A stretch of DNA of 34,611 nt from CAZDYI01 sp964509765 (lineage in GTDB: Bacteria > Pseudomonadota > Gammaproteobacteria > Tethybacterales > Tethybacteraceae): positions 1 to 34,611 of the forward strand of contig CAZDYI010000077.1 in assembly GCA_964509765.1 (NCBI GenBank), in the 5' to 3' direction. The position numbers and the translations under genes were made by a program. Each line of letters opens with the position of its first letter. Position 1 is the stretch's first letter. Of this stretch, positions 17,648 through 25,642 are shown one piece after another. The notes beneath the pieces were generated by a model that made no database searches, was not told where the DNA came from, and worked only from the letters and a program-made list of their open reading frames with translations.

Positions 17648-18559
17648 CTAGACCGTCACGGTCTCGCCGTCTCTTGGCGAGAACTTCCTGATCCAGGTCA
17701 TCTGCCTTTTCGCCAGCCGCCGCGTCGCGGCGACCCCCTTCTCGACCGCCTCTTCCAGGGAGACCTTTCCCGCGACGTGCTCGGCCACCTGCCGGTAGCC
17801 GACCGAGCGCAGCGGGTCGATCCCGAAGCCGTGCTCCTCGACGATTCCCCTGACCTCCTCGACCAGCCCCCTTTCCACCATGCCCTCGAACCTCTCCCGC
17901 AGCCTGGGCGACAGAGCCGCGCGGTCAGAGGGGACGACGTAGCGCGCGACGAATGAGAACGACAGCGGCCTCCTCGGGCCCCTGACCCACTCGCTAAGCG
18001 GCCTGCCGGTCCCCTCGCAGACCTCCAGCGCGCGCACGATGCGCTGGCTGTCGCCCGGCGACAGGCGCCGCGCGGTCGCCGGGTCCGCCCGGTCCAGCCT
18101 CGCGTGCGCTGCGGGAGAGCCGCCCTCAGCCACCTCGGCGCGCACCCTTCTTTTCACCGCATCGGGAACCTCCGGGATGTCGTGGAGGCCGTTGCGCAGG
18201 GAGTTGACGTACATCATCGTCCCGCCGCAGAGGATCGGGACCGCGCCGCGCGCGAGGATCGACGCGACCGCCTCCTCTGCGTCGCGCACGAAGTCGCCGG
18301 CGCTGTAGCCCTCGCCGGGCGACCTGATGTCGACCAGGTGGTGGCGGACCTCGCGCATCTCTGCCCGGCTCGGCTTTGCGGCGCCGATGTCGAAGCCGCG
18401 GTACACCGCGCAGGAGTCGACGCTGACGATTTCCCCGCCGAGCAGCCTGGCGGCCTCCATGGCCAGCTCGGACTTCCCGGTCCCCGTCGGCCCCGCGATC
18501 AGCAGGGCCCTTCCCGAATCCCGGAAGCCGCCGGGAACGATCCCGCGGGTCAGGACCAG
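17648..18559 (-). CDS. miaA: tRNA dimethylallyltransferase, apparent CTG start
   Basis: Transfers a dimethylallyl group from DMAPP to A37 of tRNAs reading UNN codons. The protein shows the P-loop GPTGTGKS, the catalytic-site strand VSVDSCAVYRGFDIGAAKP, HHLVDI, GGTMMYVNSL, and the late RQMTWIRKF. Seen directly: the frame is open from a TGA inside mutL, yet no ATG, GTG or TTG occurs before the P-loop; the first ATG lies after it and would remove it. The best start is CTG at 18559, seven bases after AAAGGGG, giving 303 residues, the normal size. A GTG overlapping the mutL stop is in another frame and ends after nine codons. An unusual start or a one-base sequence error are the two explanations. 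Confidence 0.88.
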   Translation of the reverse strand: MVLTRGIVPGGFRDSGRALLIAGPTGTGKSELAMEAARLLGGEIVSVDSCAVYRGFDIGAAKPSRAEMREVRHHLVDIRSPGEGYSAGDFVRDAEEAVASILARGAVPILCGGTMMYVNSLRNGLHDIPEVPDAVKRRVRAEVAEGGSPAAHARLDRADPATARRLSPGDSQRIVRALEVCEGTGRPLSEWVRGPRRPLSFSFVARYVVPSDRAALSPRLRERFEGMVERGLVEEVRGIVEEHGFGIDPLRSVGYRQVAEHVAGKVSLEEAVEKGVAATRRLAKRQMTWIRKFSPRDGETVTV

Positions 18560-18575
18560 CGAAGGGCCCCTTTCG

Positions 18576-20375
18576 TCACCTGCCCCTCTCGAAGCTGCTG
18601 TCCAGGTCGCGGAGCGAGATCACGCGCCAGCACGGCCGCCCGTGGTTGCACCTGCCCGAGCGGAGGGTCCTGCCCATCCTCTTGAGCAGCGCCTCGAGGT
18701 TCCCGCCCGACAGGAACGGGTTCGCCCCCCGCACCGCGGCGTGGCACGCGGCGGTCGACAGGACCTGGTTTACCATCTCGTTGGCCGCGAAGACCCTGCC
18801 GGTCTCCATGACCTCCCTGATGCACTCGTCGGCCAGCGCGACCGGGTCCTCGATCCGCTCGGCGATCGCCGCCGGCAGGCCGGCGAGCACCTCTACGCCG
18901 CTCTCGTTCCTGATCCGCAGCCCGGCCTCTGCGAGCAGCTCCCTGTTGGCCGCGACCGCGTCCATCTCGACCGGCGAAAGGTCCAGCTCGACCGGCTCGA
19001 GCAGCGCCTGCTCCCTGACCTTGGAGCCCTTCTTGAGCTCCTCGTAGATGATCCGCTCGTGCGCGGCGTGCACGTCGATCACGACCATGCCGCGGTCGGA
19101 CTCGGTCAGGAGGTATATCCCGTGAAGCATCCCGATCACCCGCCCGAGCTCGTTCGGGGGCACATCGTCCGGACCGGAGCCGCGCGGGCGCGTGACGGCG
19201 CCGCTGCCGGGACCGGACGCCGCGCGCGCGGAGCCCGAAACGAAGGTCGGCGTGGGCTGGCCGCGCGGGATCGACCCACCGCGCGAATACGCTCCTCCGC
19301 CCGCGGCGCGCCCTGTGGCGGCCCTGCCCGCGGGCGCCGCTGCGGGACCGGCGGGGGCGAGCTCGATGTCGGGGTTCGCGCCGACCGGCTCCCTGGCGAC
19401 CTCGTCGAGCACCGAGTGCACGAAGCTGAACACGGAGCTGGGCTCCTTGAAGCGCACCTCGAGCTTGGCGGGGTGCGCGTTTACGTCGACGAGCCCGGGC
19501 GGCATGGTGAGGAACAGGACGTAAGGGTGGTCCGGGCCGCGGAGCATGTCGCGGAAGGCCTTCAGCACCGCCTGGCGCAGCAGCTTGTCGTCGACCGCCC
19601 TGCCGTTGAGGAAGAAGAACTGCCGCGACTTGCTGCCCGTCCCGAAGAGGTCCACGTGGCCGTGCAGGCGGAACGGCCCGCTCTTGCGGTCCACCGCGAC
19701 CGCGGCCTTCTCGAACTTCGGGCCTAGGACGGCGAAGGCGCGCTCGCGCAGGCCCTGCGGCGGCCACTCCCTGCGGACCCTGCCGTCGCGCTCGAGGGCG
19801 AAGCCGACCTGCGGGTTGCCGAGCGCCATCGCCTGGACGAGCACCTCGCAGTGCGCCCACTCGGTCTGCGGCTTGCGCAGGAACTTGCGCCGCGCGGGCG
19901 TGTGGGAGAAGAAGTCGCGCACAACCACCTCGGTGCCCTGCCTCGCGACGCACGGCCGCGGCTCCTCGCCGGACCAGCTTCCGGCAAGCGCCAGCTCGCT
20001 GCCGTCGTCCGAACCCTCCTTCCTGCTGCGCACGGTCACGTTCGCGACCGAGCAGATCGCTGCGAGCGCCTCGCCGCGGAAGCCCAGCGTCTGGATCCGC
20101 TCGAGGTCCTCGAGCGTCGAGAGCTTGCTCGTCGTGTGCGCCTGGACCGCCTCGCGGAGGTCGGCCGCGGACATGCCGCGCCCGTTGTCGGTCACCGAAA
20201 GCAGCGTGACCCCGCCGTCGACCAGGTTGATCCTGATCCTGTCCGCGCCGCTGTCGATTGCGTTCTCGACGAGCTCCTTGAGCGCCGACGCCGGCCGCTC
20301 GACGACCTCGCCCGCGGCGATCTTGCTGACGACCGAGGGGTCGAGCCTGCGGATCGTTCCGCCCTCCTCAGCCAT
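18576..20375 (-). CDS. mutL: DNA mismatch repair protein MutL (endonuclease type)
   Basis: Links MutS mismatch recognition to strand removal. The N-terminal GHKL ATPase is intact: IAAGEVVERPASALKELVENAIDSG, DNGRGM, TLGFRGEALAAICSV. A long Ala/Pro/Gly-rich linker follows (about residues 320-400). The C-terminal domain carries DVHAAHERIIYEE starting at D434, close to the DQHA(X)2E(X)4E endonuclease motif with Val for Gln, plus ACHAAVRG and CNHGRP at 576-581, and ends FERGR. These mark the nicking MutL of MutH-less bacteria. The 599-residue product starts at ATG 20375, eight bases inside the amidase gene, with AGG right before it. Confidence 0.95.
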   Translation of the reverse strand: MAEEGGTIRRLDPSVVSKIAAGEVVERPASALKELVENAIDSGADRIRINLVDGGVTLLSVTDNGRGMSAADLREAVQAHTTSKLSTLEDLERIQTLGFRGEALAAICSVANVTVRSRKEGSDDGSELALAGSWSGEEPRPCVARQGTEVVVRDFFSHTPARRKFLRKPQTEWAHCEVLVQAMALGNPQVGFALERDGRVRREWPPQGLRERAFAVLGPKFEKAAVAVDRKSGPFRLHGHVDLFGTGSKSRQFFFLNGRAVDDKLLRQAVLKAFRDMLRGPDHPYVLFLTMPPGLVDVNAHPAKLEVRFKEPSSVFSFVHSVLDEVAREPVGANPDIELAPAGPAAAPAGRAATGRAAGGGAYSRGGSIPRGQPTPTFVSGSARAASGPGSGAVTRPRGSGPDDVPPNELGRVIGMLHGIYLLTESDRGMVVIDVHAAHERIIYEELKKGSKVREQALLEPVELDLSPVEMDAVAANRELLAEAGLRIRNESGVEVLAGLPAAIAERIEDPVALADECIREVMETGRVFAANEMVNQVLSTAACHAAVRGANPFLSGGNLEALLKRMGRTLRSGRCNHGRPCWRVISLRDLDSSFERGR

Positions 20376-21573
20376 CCTGGACCTGCGCGACCGGCTCATT
20401 GCGCTCCTTGTACTCAATTATCGCAAGCGCTATCTGCTCCGCGAGGCGCTGCCTGTACCCCGATGTCGTGAGCAGCCTCGCGTCGTCGGGGTTGCTCAGG
20501 AACCCGACCTCGATGAGCACCGACGGGACCGACGGCGACTTGAGCACCGCGAAGCCCGCCGAGTGCACGTGGTCGCCGTGGGTGTGGTTGATCGACCCGA
20601 GGCGCTCTAGCGCGATCTCCGCGTAGCTGCGCGACGCGCGCTCCTTGCCGTCCTTGAAGATGTCGGTGAGCGCGCGCTCGACCTCGGTGCTCGGGGCGCC
20701 GGCGGCCGAGTTGATCCCGCCGACCTGGTCGGAGAGGTTCGCGTGCTCGGCGAGCTGGGCCGCGAGCCTGCTCGAGGCGCCCTTGCGCGAGAGCACGAAA
20801 ACCGACGCCCCGCGCGGCCTCGAGCTGGTGAAGGAGTCAGCGTGGACGGAAACGAACAGGTCGACGTCGCGCTCCTGCGCCATCCTTATCCTCGTCGCGA
20901 GCGGGATGAAGACGTCGTCGCGGCGGGTCATGCTCGCCCGGACTCCGGGGACCTGTCCGAGCCTGCGCTCGAGCCTCCTCGAGATGTCGAGGACGATGTG
21001 CTTCTCGCGCACGCCGTCCTTGTTGACTGCGCCGGGGTCCTCGCCGCCGTGGCCGGGGTCGATCATGACGTGGAAGTCGCCTTCCGACTCCGGCGCGGCG
21101 CGGCCGGGGTCCGGCGCGACCGAAGTGAAGCCGAGGTCGCTCAGCAGGCCGACGTTGCGGCCGCTGCCGCCCTTCGGCGAGATGTCGAGCACCACGCGGC
21201 TGCCGTAGCTCTGGATCGGTTCGAGCGAGAACAGGCTGTAGGTCACCTCGTCGGCGAGGTCGAACACCACCCTCAGCCTCTTGTCGTCGAACCGCGCGGC
21301 GCGTATGCCCCTGAGGTAGGCAGCGTTCGACAGGTCGCGGTTGCGGACGATGTCGAGCAGCTCGTCGCTGTCCGAGGCCGAGACGTCCAGCACCAGGCGG
21401 TCGGGGCCGTCGAGGATCGCAAGGCGGTAACCCGGGAGGACGTCGGCCTCGACCACGAGCCTGGTGTACTCCGCGGCCGGGTACAGCCTGATCGCAGAAA
21501 GGTCGTCCGCTCCGGCGGGCAGGGCCGCCGCAGCAACGGCCGCGGCCGCGGCCAAGGCCGGAAGCGCCCTCAC
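20368..21573 (-). CDS. amiC: N-acetylmuramoyl-L-alanine amidase (AmiC type)
   Basis: Periplasmic zinc hydrolase that cuts the peptide stem from peptidoglycan glycan chains, chiefly at division. The 401-residue protein has a signal peptide (MRALPALAAAAAVAAAALPAGADD), an AMIN targeting domain (about 25-135), a short linker and an Amidase_3 domain. The zinc site and catalytic residues are visible: H175 in DPGHGG, E190 in GVREKHI, H244 in SVHADS and E355 in LIEVGFLSN. GTG at 21573 overlaps the tsaE stop (GTGA). The tsaE-amidase-mutL-miaA order is the standard gammaproteobacterial block. AmiB is an equally possible name. Confidence 0.93.
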   Translation of the reverse strand: MRALPALAAAAAVAAAALPAGADDLSAIRLYPAAEYTRLVVEADVLPGYRLAILDGPDRLVLDVSASDSDELLDIVRNRDLSNAAYLRGIRAARFDDKRLRVVFDLADEVTYSLFSLEPIQSYGSRVVLDISPKGGSGRNVGLLSDLGFTSVAPDPGRAAPESEGDFHVMIDPGHGGEDPGAVNKDGVREKHIVLDISRRLERRLGQVPGVRASMTRRDDVFIPLATRIRMAQERDVDLFVSVHADSFTSSRPRGASVFVLSRKGASSRLAAQLAEHANLSDQVGGINSAAGAPSTEVERALTDIFKDGKERASRSYAEIALERLGSINHTHGDHVHSAGFAVLKSPSVPSVLIEVGFLSNPDDARLLTTSGYRQRLAEQIALAIIEYKERNEPVAQVQDG

Positions 21574-22040
21574 CGCAGGGCGGCGAGCAGCCTGTCGCCG
21601 CGCGCGGTCAGGGACCGCAGGAGGACCTCGCGCCCCGCTCCTTCCGCGCCGCGGGCGAAGGCCGCCTCGAGGTCGGGTGACGGAAGGCCGCCGGCCCTTT
21701 CAGGCCATTCGACGAGGCTCACGTCGGCACCGTCAAGCTGTTCCGCAAGGCCGGATTCTAGCCACTCGCCCGGATGGGCGCACCTGTAGAGGTCAAGGTG
21801 GCAGAAAGTAAGGCCGCCCCCCTCGTACACCTCGACAAGAGAGTACGACGGGCTGGTCACCTCGTCCTGCACCCCGCACCCGGCCAGCAGGCCCTTGGCG
21901 AAGGTGGTCTTGCCCGAGCCGAGCTCGCCGCTGAGGTGGATGGCCGTCCCGGGCCCGACCCCCTCCGACAGGGCGCGCCCGAGCCCGGCTGTCGCGGCGG
22001 CGTCAGGGCAGCTGGCCGTCCTCTTTTTCCTGCCTGCCAT
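21570..22040 (-). CDS. tsaE: TsaE, ATPase of the t6A pathway
   Basis: P-loop ATPase that regenerates the TsaB-TsaD complex during t6A synthesis. The 156-residue product has Walker A GELGSGKTTF near residue 39, TSPSYSLVEVYEGG, HLDLYR and VEWPER, all typical. It overlaps the end of nadE by 38 bases; no ribosome binding site is evident, so translation may depend on ribosomes finishing nadE. Its functional partner tsaB is at 7.7 kb. nadE takes the place of the nnr gene often found upstream of tsaE. Confidence 0.93.
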   Translation of the reverse strand: MAGRKKRTASCPDAAATAGLGRALSEGVGPGTAIHLSGELGSGKTTFAKGLLAGCGVQDEVTSPSYSLVEVYEGGGLTFCHLDLYRCAHPGEWLESGLAEQLDGADVSLVEWPERAGGLPSPDLEAAFARGAEGAGREVLLRSLTARGDRLLAALR

Positions 22041-23661
22041 CGCCGATGTAGCGCGCGAACGAGAACCTGTTGCAGACCGGCATGCGCCAGGACTTGCCGA
22101 ACGCCCTGCGGGTGACCGTCGGCCCGATGGGCGCCTGCCGGCGCTTGAACTCGCTTCTCTCGAGCAGCTCTGTGAACAGCAAGGTGTCCTCTGCGCTGAG
22201 GTCCCCGGCGACCGACGCCGGGCTCTCGAGGTCCTCGACCACCCTCCGCAGGATTCCGTCGAGGCTGTCGTACTCCGGCAGGCTGTCGGAGTCGAGCTGG
22301 TTCTCGCGCAGCTCCGCGGTCGGCGGCCTGTCGATGATCCGCTGCGGGATCACCTCGCCGTCGCGGTTGATCAGCCCCGCAAGCTCGTAGACCCTCGTCT
22401 TGGAGATGTCCTTGAGCACGTCGAAGGCTCCGGCCATGTCCCCGTAGAGGGTCGCGTAGCCCGTTGCCATCTCGCTCTTGTTCCCGGTCGTGAGGACGAG
22501 CCCGCCCGAGTCGTTCGCGAGCGCCATCAGGTACGTCCCCCGGATCCGCGACTGGAGGTTCTCCCTCGCCACCGGGGCGAGATCGCGGCCGAGCAGGCCC
22601 TCGAGCCGGCCGAGGTACGCCTCGAGCGCCTCGCCTATGCCGATCTCCCTGAAGCCCGTCCCGAGGTTCGACGCAAGCGCCCGCGCGTCCTCCAGGCTGA
22701 TCGGCGACGAGATCCCGGACGGCATCGCGACCGCGGTCACCCTGTCGCTGCCGAGCGCGGCGGCGGCCACGCACAGGACCACGGCCGAGTCGATCCCGCC
22801 CGAAACGCCGACGAAGGCCTCCGAGCCGCCGGCCGCCCCGACGTAGGAGCGCACGCAGGTCTCGAGCGCGCGGCGGACCTGCTCGGTCTCGCCGGGCAGC
22901 TCGCTCAGCGGGCCGCCGCCGAGCCTCTCGCAGCGCTCGGCCAGGAACGGCAGGCGCTCGGCCACCTCCCCGCCGCGGGCGAGGTGGCTGCCTCCGTCGT
23001 AGACGTGCTCGTCCTGAGCGCCGACCATGTTGACGTAGACGACGTCGGTCCCGCCCGAGGACATCGAGGCGGTCAGCGCCTCGCGCTCGGCCTGCACCCC
23101 GAGGTAGAACGGCGAGGCGTTGTGCACCGCGACCAGGTCCGGCGACAGCTCACGCAGCCGCTCCCTGAACCTTTCCACCCAGATGTCGTGGCAGACCGCA
23201 AGCGCGACCCTGCGCCCCCTGATCTCGAGCGCGCCGATCTCCGAGCCGGGCTCGAAGTGGCGCTTCTCGTCGAAGACCCCGTAGTTCGGCAGGTGGTTCT
23301 TTGCGTGCTCGGCAACCACCTTGCCGCGGTTGAGGACCTGGACCACGTTGAACAGCCTGCCGTCCGTGAGCCGCGGGAGGCCCACGGAGACGTGCAGCCG
23401 GTCGCGGCCGAGCCCGGCGACCCTTTCCCTGACCTCGCCTGCCGCTGTCGAGCACGCGAGGACGAACTCGTCGTACGACATGAGGTCCTCGGGCGGGTAG
23501 CCGCACACGCACAGCTCGGGCGTGAGCAGCAGGTCGGTGTCCTCGGCGCTCGCGGCGGCGAGGCCGACTATCCTCTCGACGTTGCCGTCGAGGTCGCCGA
23601 CCGGGAACGGCTCCTGCGCGACGAGGACGTTCAGCCCGCTCCCGCCGCCGGGGCGGCTCAC
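22003..23661 (-). CDS. nadE: glutamine-dependent NAD+ synthetase
   Basis: Makes NAD+ from deamido-NAD+ using ammonia released from glutamine. The N-terminal nitrilase-type glutaminase holds the Glu of PELCVCGYPPEDL, the Lys of KNHLPNYGVFDE and the nucleophile C157 in AVCHDIW; most relatives read CEDIW, so His158 is unusual. The C-terminal synthetase has the PP-loop SGGIDSA, TTGNKSEMATGYATLYGDMAG and the ending FARYIGDG. GTG at 23661 was chosen for the strong GGAGG four bases upstream; GTG at 23682 would add seven residues. Lies 15-36 bases after the TPR protein gene, so probably one transcript. Confidence 0.92.
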   Translation of the reverse strand: MSRPGGGSGLNVLVAQEPFPVGDLDGNVERIVGLAAASAEDTDLLLTPELCVCGYPPEDLMSYDEFVLACSTAAGEVRERVAGLGRDRLHVSVGLPRLTDGRLFNVVQVLNRGKVVAEHAKNHLPNYGVFDEKRHFEPGSEIGALEIRGRRVALAVCHDIWVERFRERLRELSPDLVAVHNASPFYLGVQAEREALTASMSSGGTDVVYVNMVGAQDEHVYDGGSHLARGGEVAERLPFLAERCERLGGGPLSELPGETEQVRRALETCVRSYVGAAGGSEAFVGVSGGIDSAVVLCVAAAALGSDRVTAVAMPSGISSPISLEDARALASNLGTGFREIGIGEALEAYLGRLEGLLGRDLAPVARENLQSRIRGTYLMALANDSGGLVLTTGNKSEMATGYATLYGDMAGAFDVLKDISKTRVYELAGLINRDGEVIPQRIIDRPPTAELRENQLDSDSLPEYDSLDGILRRVVEDLESPASVAGDLSAEDTLLFTELLERSEFKRRQAPIGPTVTRRAFGKSWRMPVCNRFSFARYIGDGRQEKEDGQLP

Positions 23662-23697
23662 CGTTCCTCCGGCACGCGACACCCTCTTGCGAAGGCG

Positions 23698-25566
23698 CTA
23701 GTTGCTAAATGGCTTGGCCAGCTCCTGGAACCAGGGCTTTCCCTTGTACTTCTCGAAGTCGGGCTGGATCAGGAAGACGTCGGGGTTTAGCGCGTCGCTC
23801 TTGCTCGCCCGCTCCAGCGCCGCGCGGCAGCCATCCTCGTCGCCGAGCATGGCGTGGCACAGCGAGATCTCGTTGCAGAAAAGGTCCTCGTGGGACTCGT
23901 TCGCGAGCTCGAATATCCCGATCGCGGCCTTGACGTGGTCCCGCTCGTTTCCGCCGTCGACCGAGGCCTTCTCGAGAGCGGCCATCCCCCACAGGCGGAA
24001 CATCTCGACGTCCGTGCTGTACTTCGCCGCGGCCTCGAACTCCTCCATCGCCCCGTCGAGCCACATCATCCTGTCCTTCTTCGTCTTCGCCGAGCCATAC
24101 CTGCCGAAGTGCTCCCTGGCCTTGTCCATCCTCGACTTGAACGCCTTCTCCTCGCCGCTGGCGCCGGATTCCGCCGCGGCGTCCCCGTTGGCGCCGTTGC
24201 CGTTGGCCGCCATCGGGGCCGGAGCGGCCTGGACTGCAGGAGCGGGCGCTGGCGCCTCCTCTGCCTTGGCCTCCGGCGCGGCATCGCCGTTTCCCTGCGC
24301 TGCAGGCGCGGCAACGGGCGCGGGCTTGGCCTTGGCGGGCTTCGCCGGCTTTGATTCCGAGCCGTTCGACGGAGCGGCGGCCTTTGCCGGCTTCGCCTGC
24401 AGCGCGGCCTTGGCCTCCTTGGCGGTCATGCCGCCGCCCGAGGCAAGCTTGCGGGTGACAGTGGGCACGACCGAAAGCAGGGACTCGGCAGTGCTCTTGC
24501 GGCGCTTCTTGCGCGGCTTCTTTGCGGCGCCGGCCTCCTTGAGGTCCTGGTACTCCTGGAACGAGAGCGACTTGGCCTGGGCCGCGGCCGGCTTCTTGGG
24601 TATGGGGGCCGCCGGGACCGGCTGGCCGGCGTCCGGAGCCGAGCCTGCCGGGCCCTCTGCTCCCGCGGCGACCGGCTCGGACGAGGAGTACAGCTGCGAA
24701 ACCGGCCCCTGGGTCATACCGAGGGAGGCCATCTGGCGCAGCTCGCGCTCGGAGTGCGTGTGCAGGTTTGTGCGCACCGTGTACTTCTGGAAGTAGTCGA
24801 GCGAGATCTCGCGGAACTTCGACGCGCGCTCAGGCACGCTCACCTGGGCAAGCCTCTTGTAGTTCTGCGCGAGGTGGAGCAGGACCTCGGGGCTGGCGTC
24901 GTCGATCGACAGCAGCTTCTCCCAGAAGTGGATCGCGTTGTTCCAGTCGCCCCTCTGCTCGCTCCGCAGGGCGTTGGCCTGCAGGTGCAGCGAAACCGGG
25001 AGCGTCGGGTCCTCGGAGGCGGCGAAGATGTCGCTCACCTCCTTTTGCGGCAGCGACGGGTTCTCGCGCTCGCGGAGCTTGTTCATGATCCGCGCGAGCT
25101 TGCGCGAGACGTGGAAGTGCTCGGCCTCGGGCCGGTCCATCAGCCGGTGGAGGTCGTCGAGGGCGCCTTCCGCCTCGCGGATGAGGTTGCGCATCCGCTC
25201 GTTGTTGACGTTCGACTGCTTGTTGAGCGTGACCAGCACGACGAAGACGACGAGGCCGGTCGCTACCATGAAGGCGAACAGGAGCTTCTCGACGTAGGAG
25301 GTCGTCGCCTCCTGCGAGGACTCGAGCGTGTTCAGCCGCAGCTCGGTGAGGTCGCGCAGCGAGCGGATCTCCGAGCGGAACTGCGACATCTGCGCGTCGA
25401 GCTCGGTCTCGCTGACGAACTCGCGAAAGTCGGGCAGCTGCTGTTGCTGCTGGGCAGCCTCGGCCCCCGAAAGGTACTGGGGCTCGTCCTCCGCGCGGAC
25501 GCCTGAAGACGCGCCCGCCGCAAGGACCGCGGCGACGCTCGCGACAAGGGCAAACCTTCCCTTCAT
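23698..25566 (-). CDS. envelope protein with coiled coil, membrane helix and TPR-like ends
   Basis: Unrecognised 622-residue protein. It begins with a signal peptide (about 1-24), a Gln run, a coiled coil (about 45-85), one membrane helix (93-114) and a helical region whose pattern around GDWNNAIHFWEKLLSIDDASPEVLLHLAQNYKRLAQ fits a tetratricopeptide pair. A 200-residue Ala/Pro/Lys-rich disordered linker follows, then a second helical domain ending PDFEKYKGKPWFQEL, the usual closing phrase of TPR arrays. Having both a cleavable signal and a later membrane helix suggests the linker and C-terminal domain lie in the cytoplasm. ATG at 25566 has GAGGG ten bases upstream. It heads the nadE-to-miaA operon; no role can be assigned. 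Confidence 0.8.
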   Translation of the reverse strand: MKGRFALVASVAAVLAAGASSGVRAEDEPQYLSGAEAAQQQQQLPDFREFVSETELDAQMSQFRSEIRSLRDLTELRLNTLESSQEATTSYVEKLLFAFMVATGLVVFVVLVTLNKQSNVNNERMRNLIREAEGALDDLHRLMDRPEAEHFHVSRKLARIMNKLRERENPSLPQKEVSDIFAASEDPTLPVSLHLQANALRSEQRGDWNNAIHFWEKLLSIDDASPEVLLHLAQNYKRLAQVSVPERASKFREISLDYFQKYTVRTNLHTHSERELRQMASLGMTQGPVSQLYSSSEPVAAGAEGPAGSAPDAGQPVPAAPIPKKPAAAQAKSLSFQEYQDLKEAGAAKKPRKKRRKSTAESLLSVVPTVTRKLASGGGMTAKEAKAALQAKPAKAAAPSNGSESKPAKPAKAKPAPVAAPAAQGNGDAAPEAKAEEAPAPAPAVQAAPAPMAANGNGANGDAAAESGASGEEKAFKSRMDKAREHFGRYGSAKTKKDRMMWLDGAMEEFEAAAKYSTDVEMFRLWGMAALEKASVDGGNERDHVKAAIGIFELANESHEDLFCNEISLCHAMLGDEDGCRAALERASKSDALNPDVFLIQPDFEKYKGKPWFQELAKPFSN

Positions 25567-25582
25567 CCTGTTTATCCCTCGG

Positions 25583-25588
25583 ATTCTA
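25583..25588 (-). promoter_or_regulatory. candidate -10 box for the TPR-nadE-miaA operon
   Basis: TAGAAT on the minus strand sits 16 bases before the ATG at 25566, giving a leader of roughly 10 bases that includes the GAGGG binding site. The same string TAGAATCC occurs upstream of mgtE, and TAGAATCG occurs on both strands between ilvE and the CNNM gene. No -35 is apparent. Confidence 0.4.
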
Positions 25589-25642
25589 CTGCAACTGCGG
25601 CGATTCCGCCGGATTTCCCCGCATCGGTCCGGAAACGCGGGT

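Noticed and set aside
17651..17682. Hairpins GACCG/CGGTC and TCTCGCC/GGCGAGA at the 3' end of miaA as a terminator for pyrH
   Set aside because: Both lie in miaA coding sequence and lack a T-run in either direction; left as a possible Rho-linked structure only.
24150..24700. Ala/Pro/Lys-rich stretch considered as a DNA repeat array
   Set aside because: The composition is biased but no regular unit length or repeated DNA block is visible; it is better read as a disordered linker.
25567..25642. 76-base gap checked for a tRNA gene or terminator
   Set aside because: No cloverleaf pairing or T-loop sequence fits; only a weak five-base stem and the -10 candidate are present.
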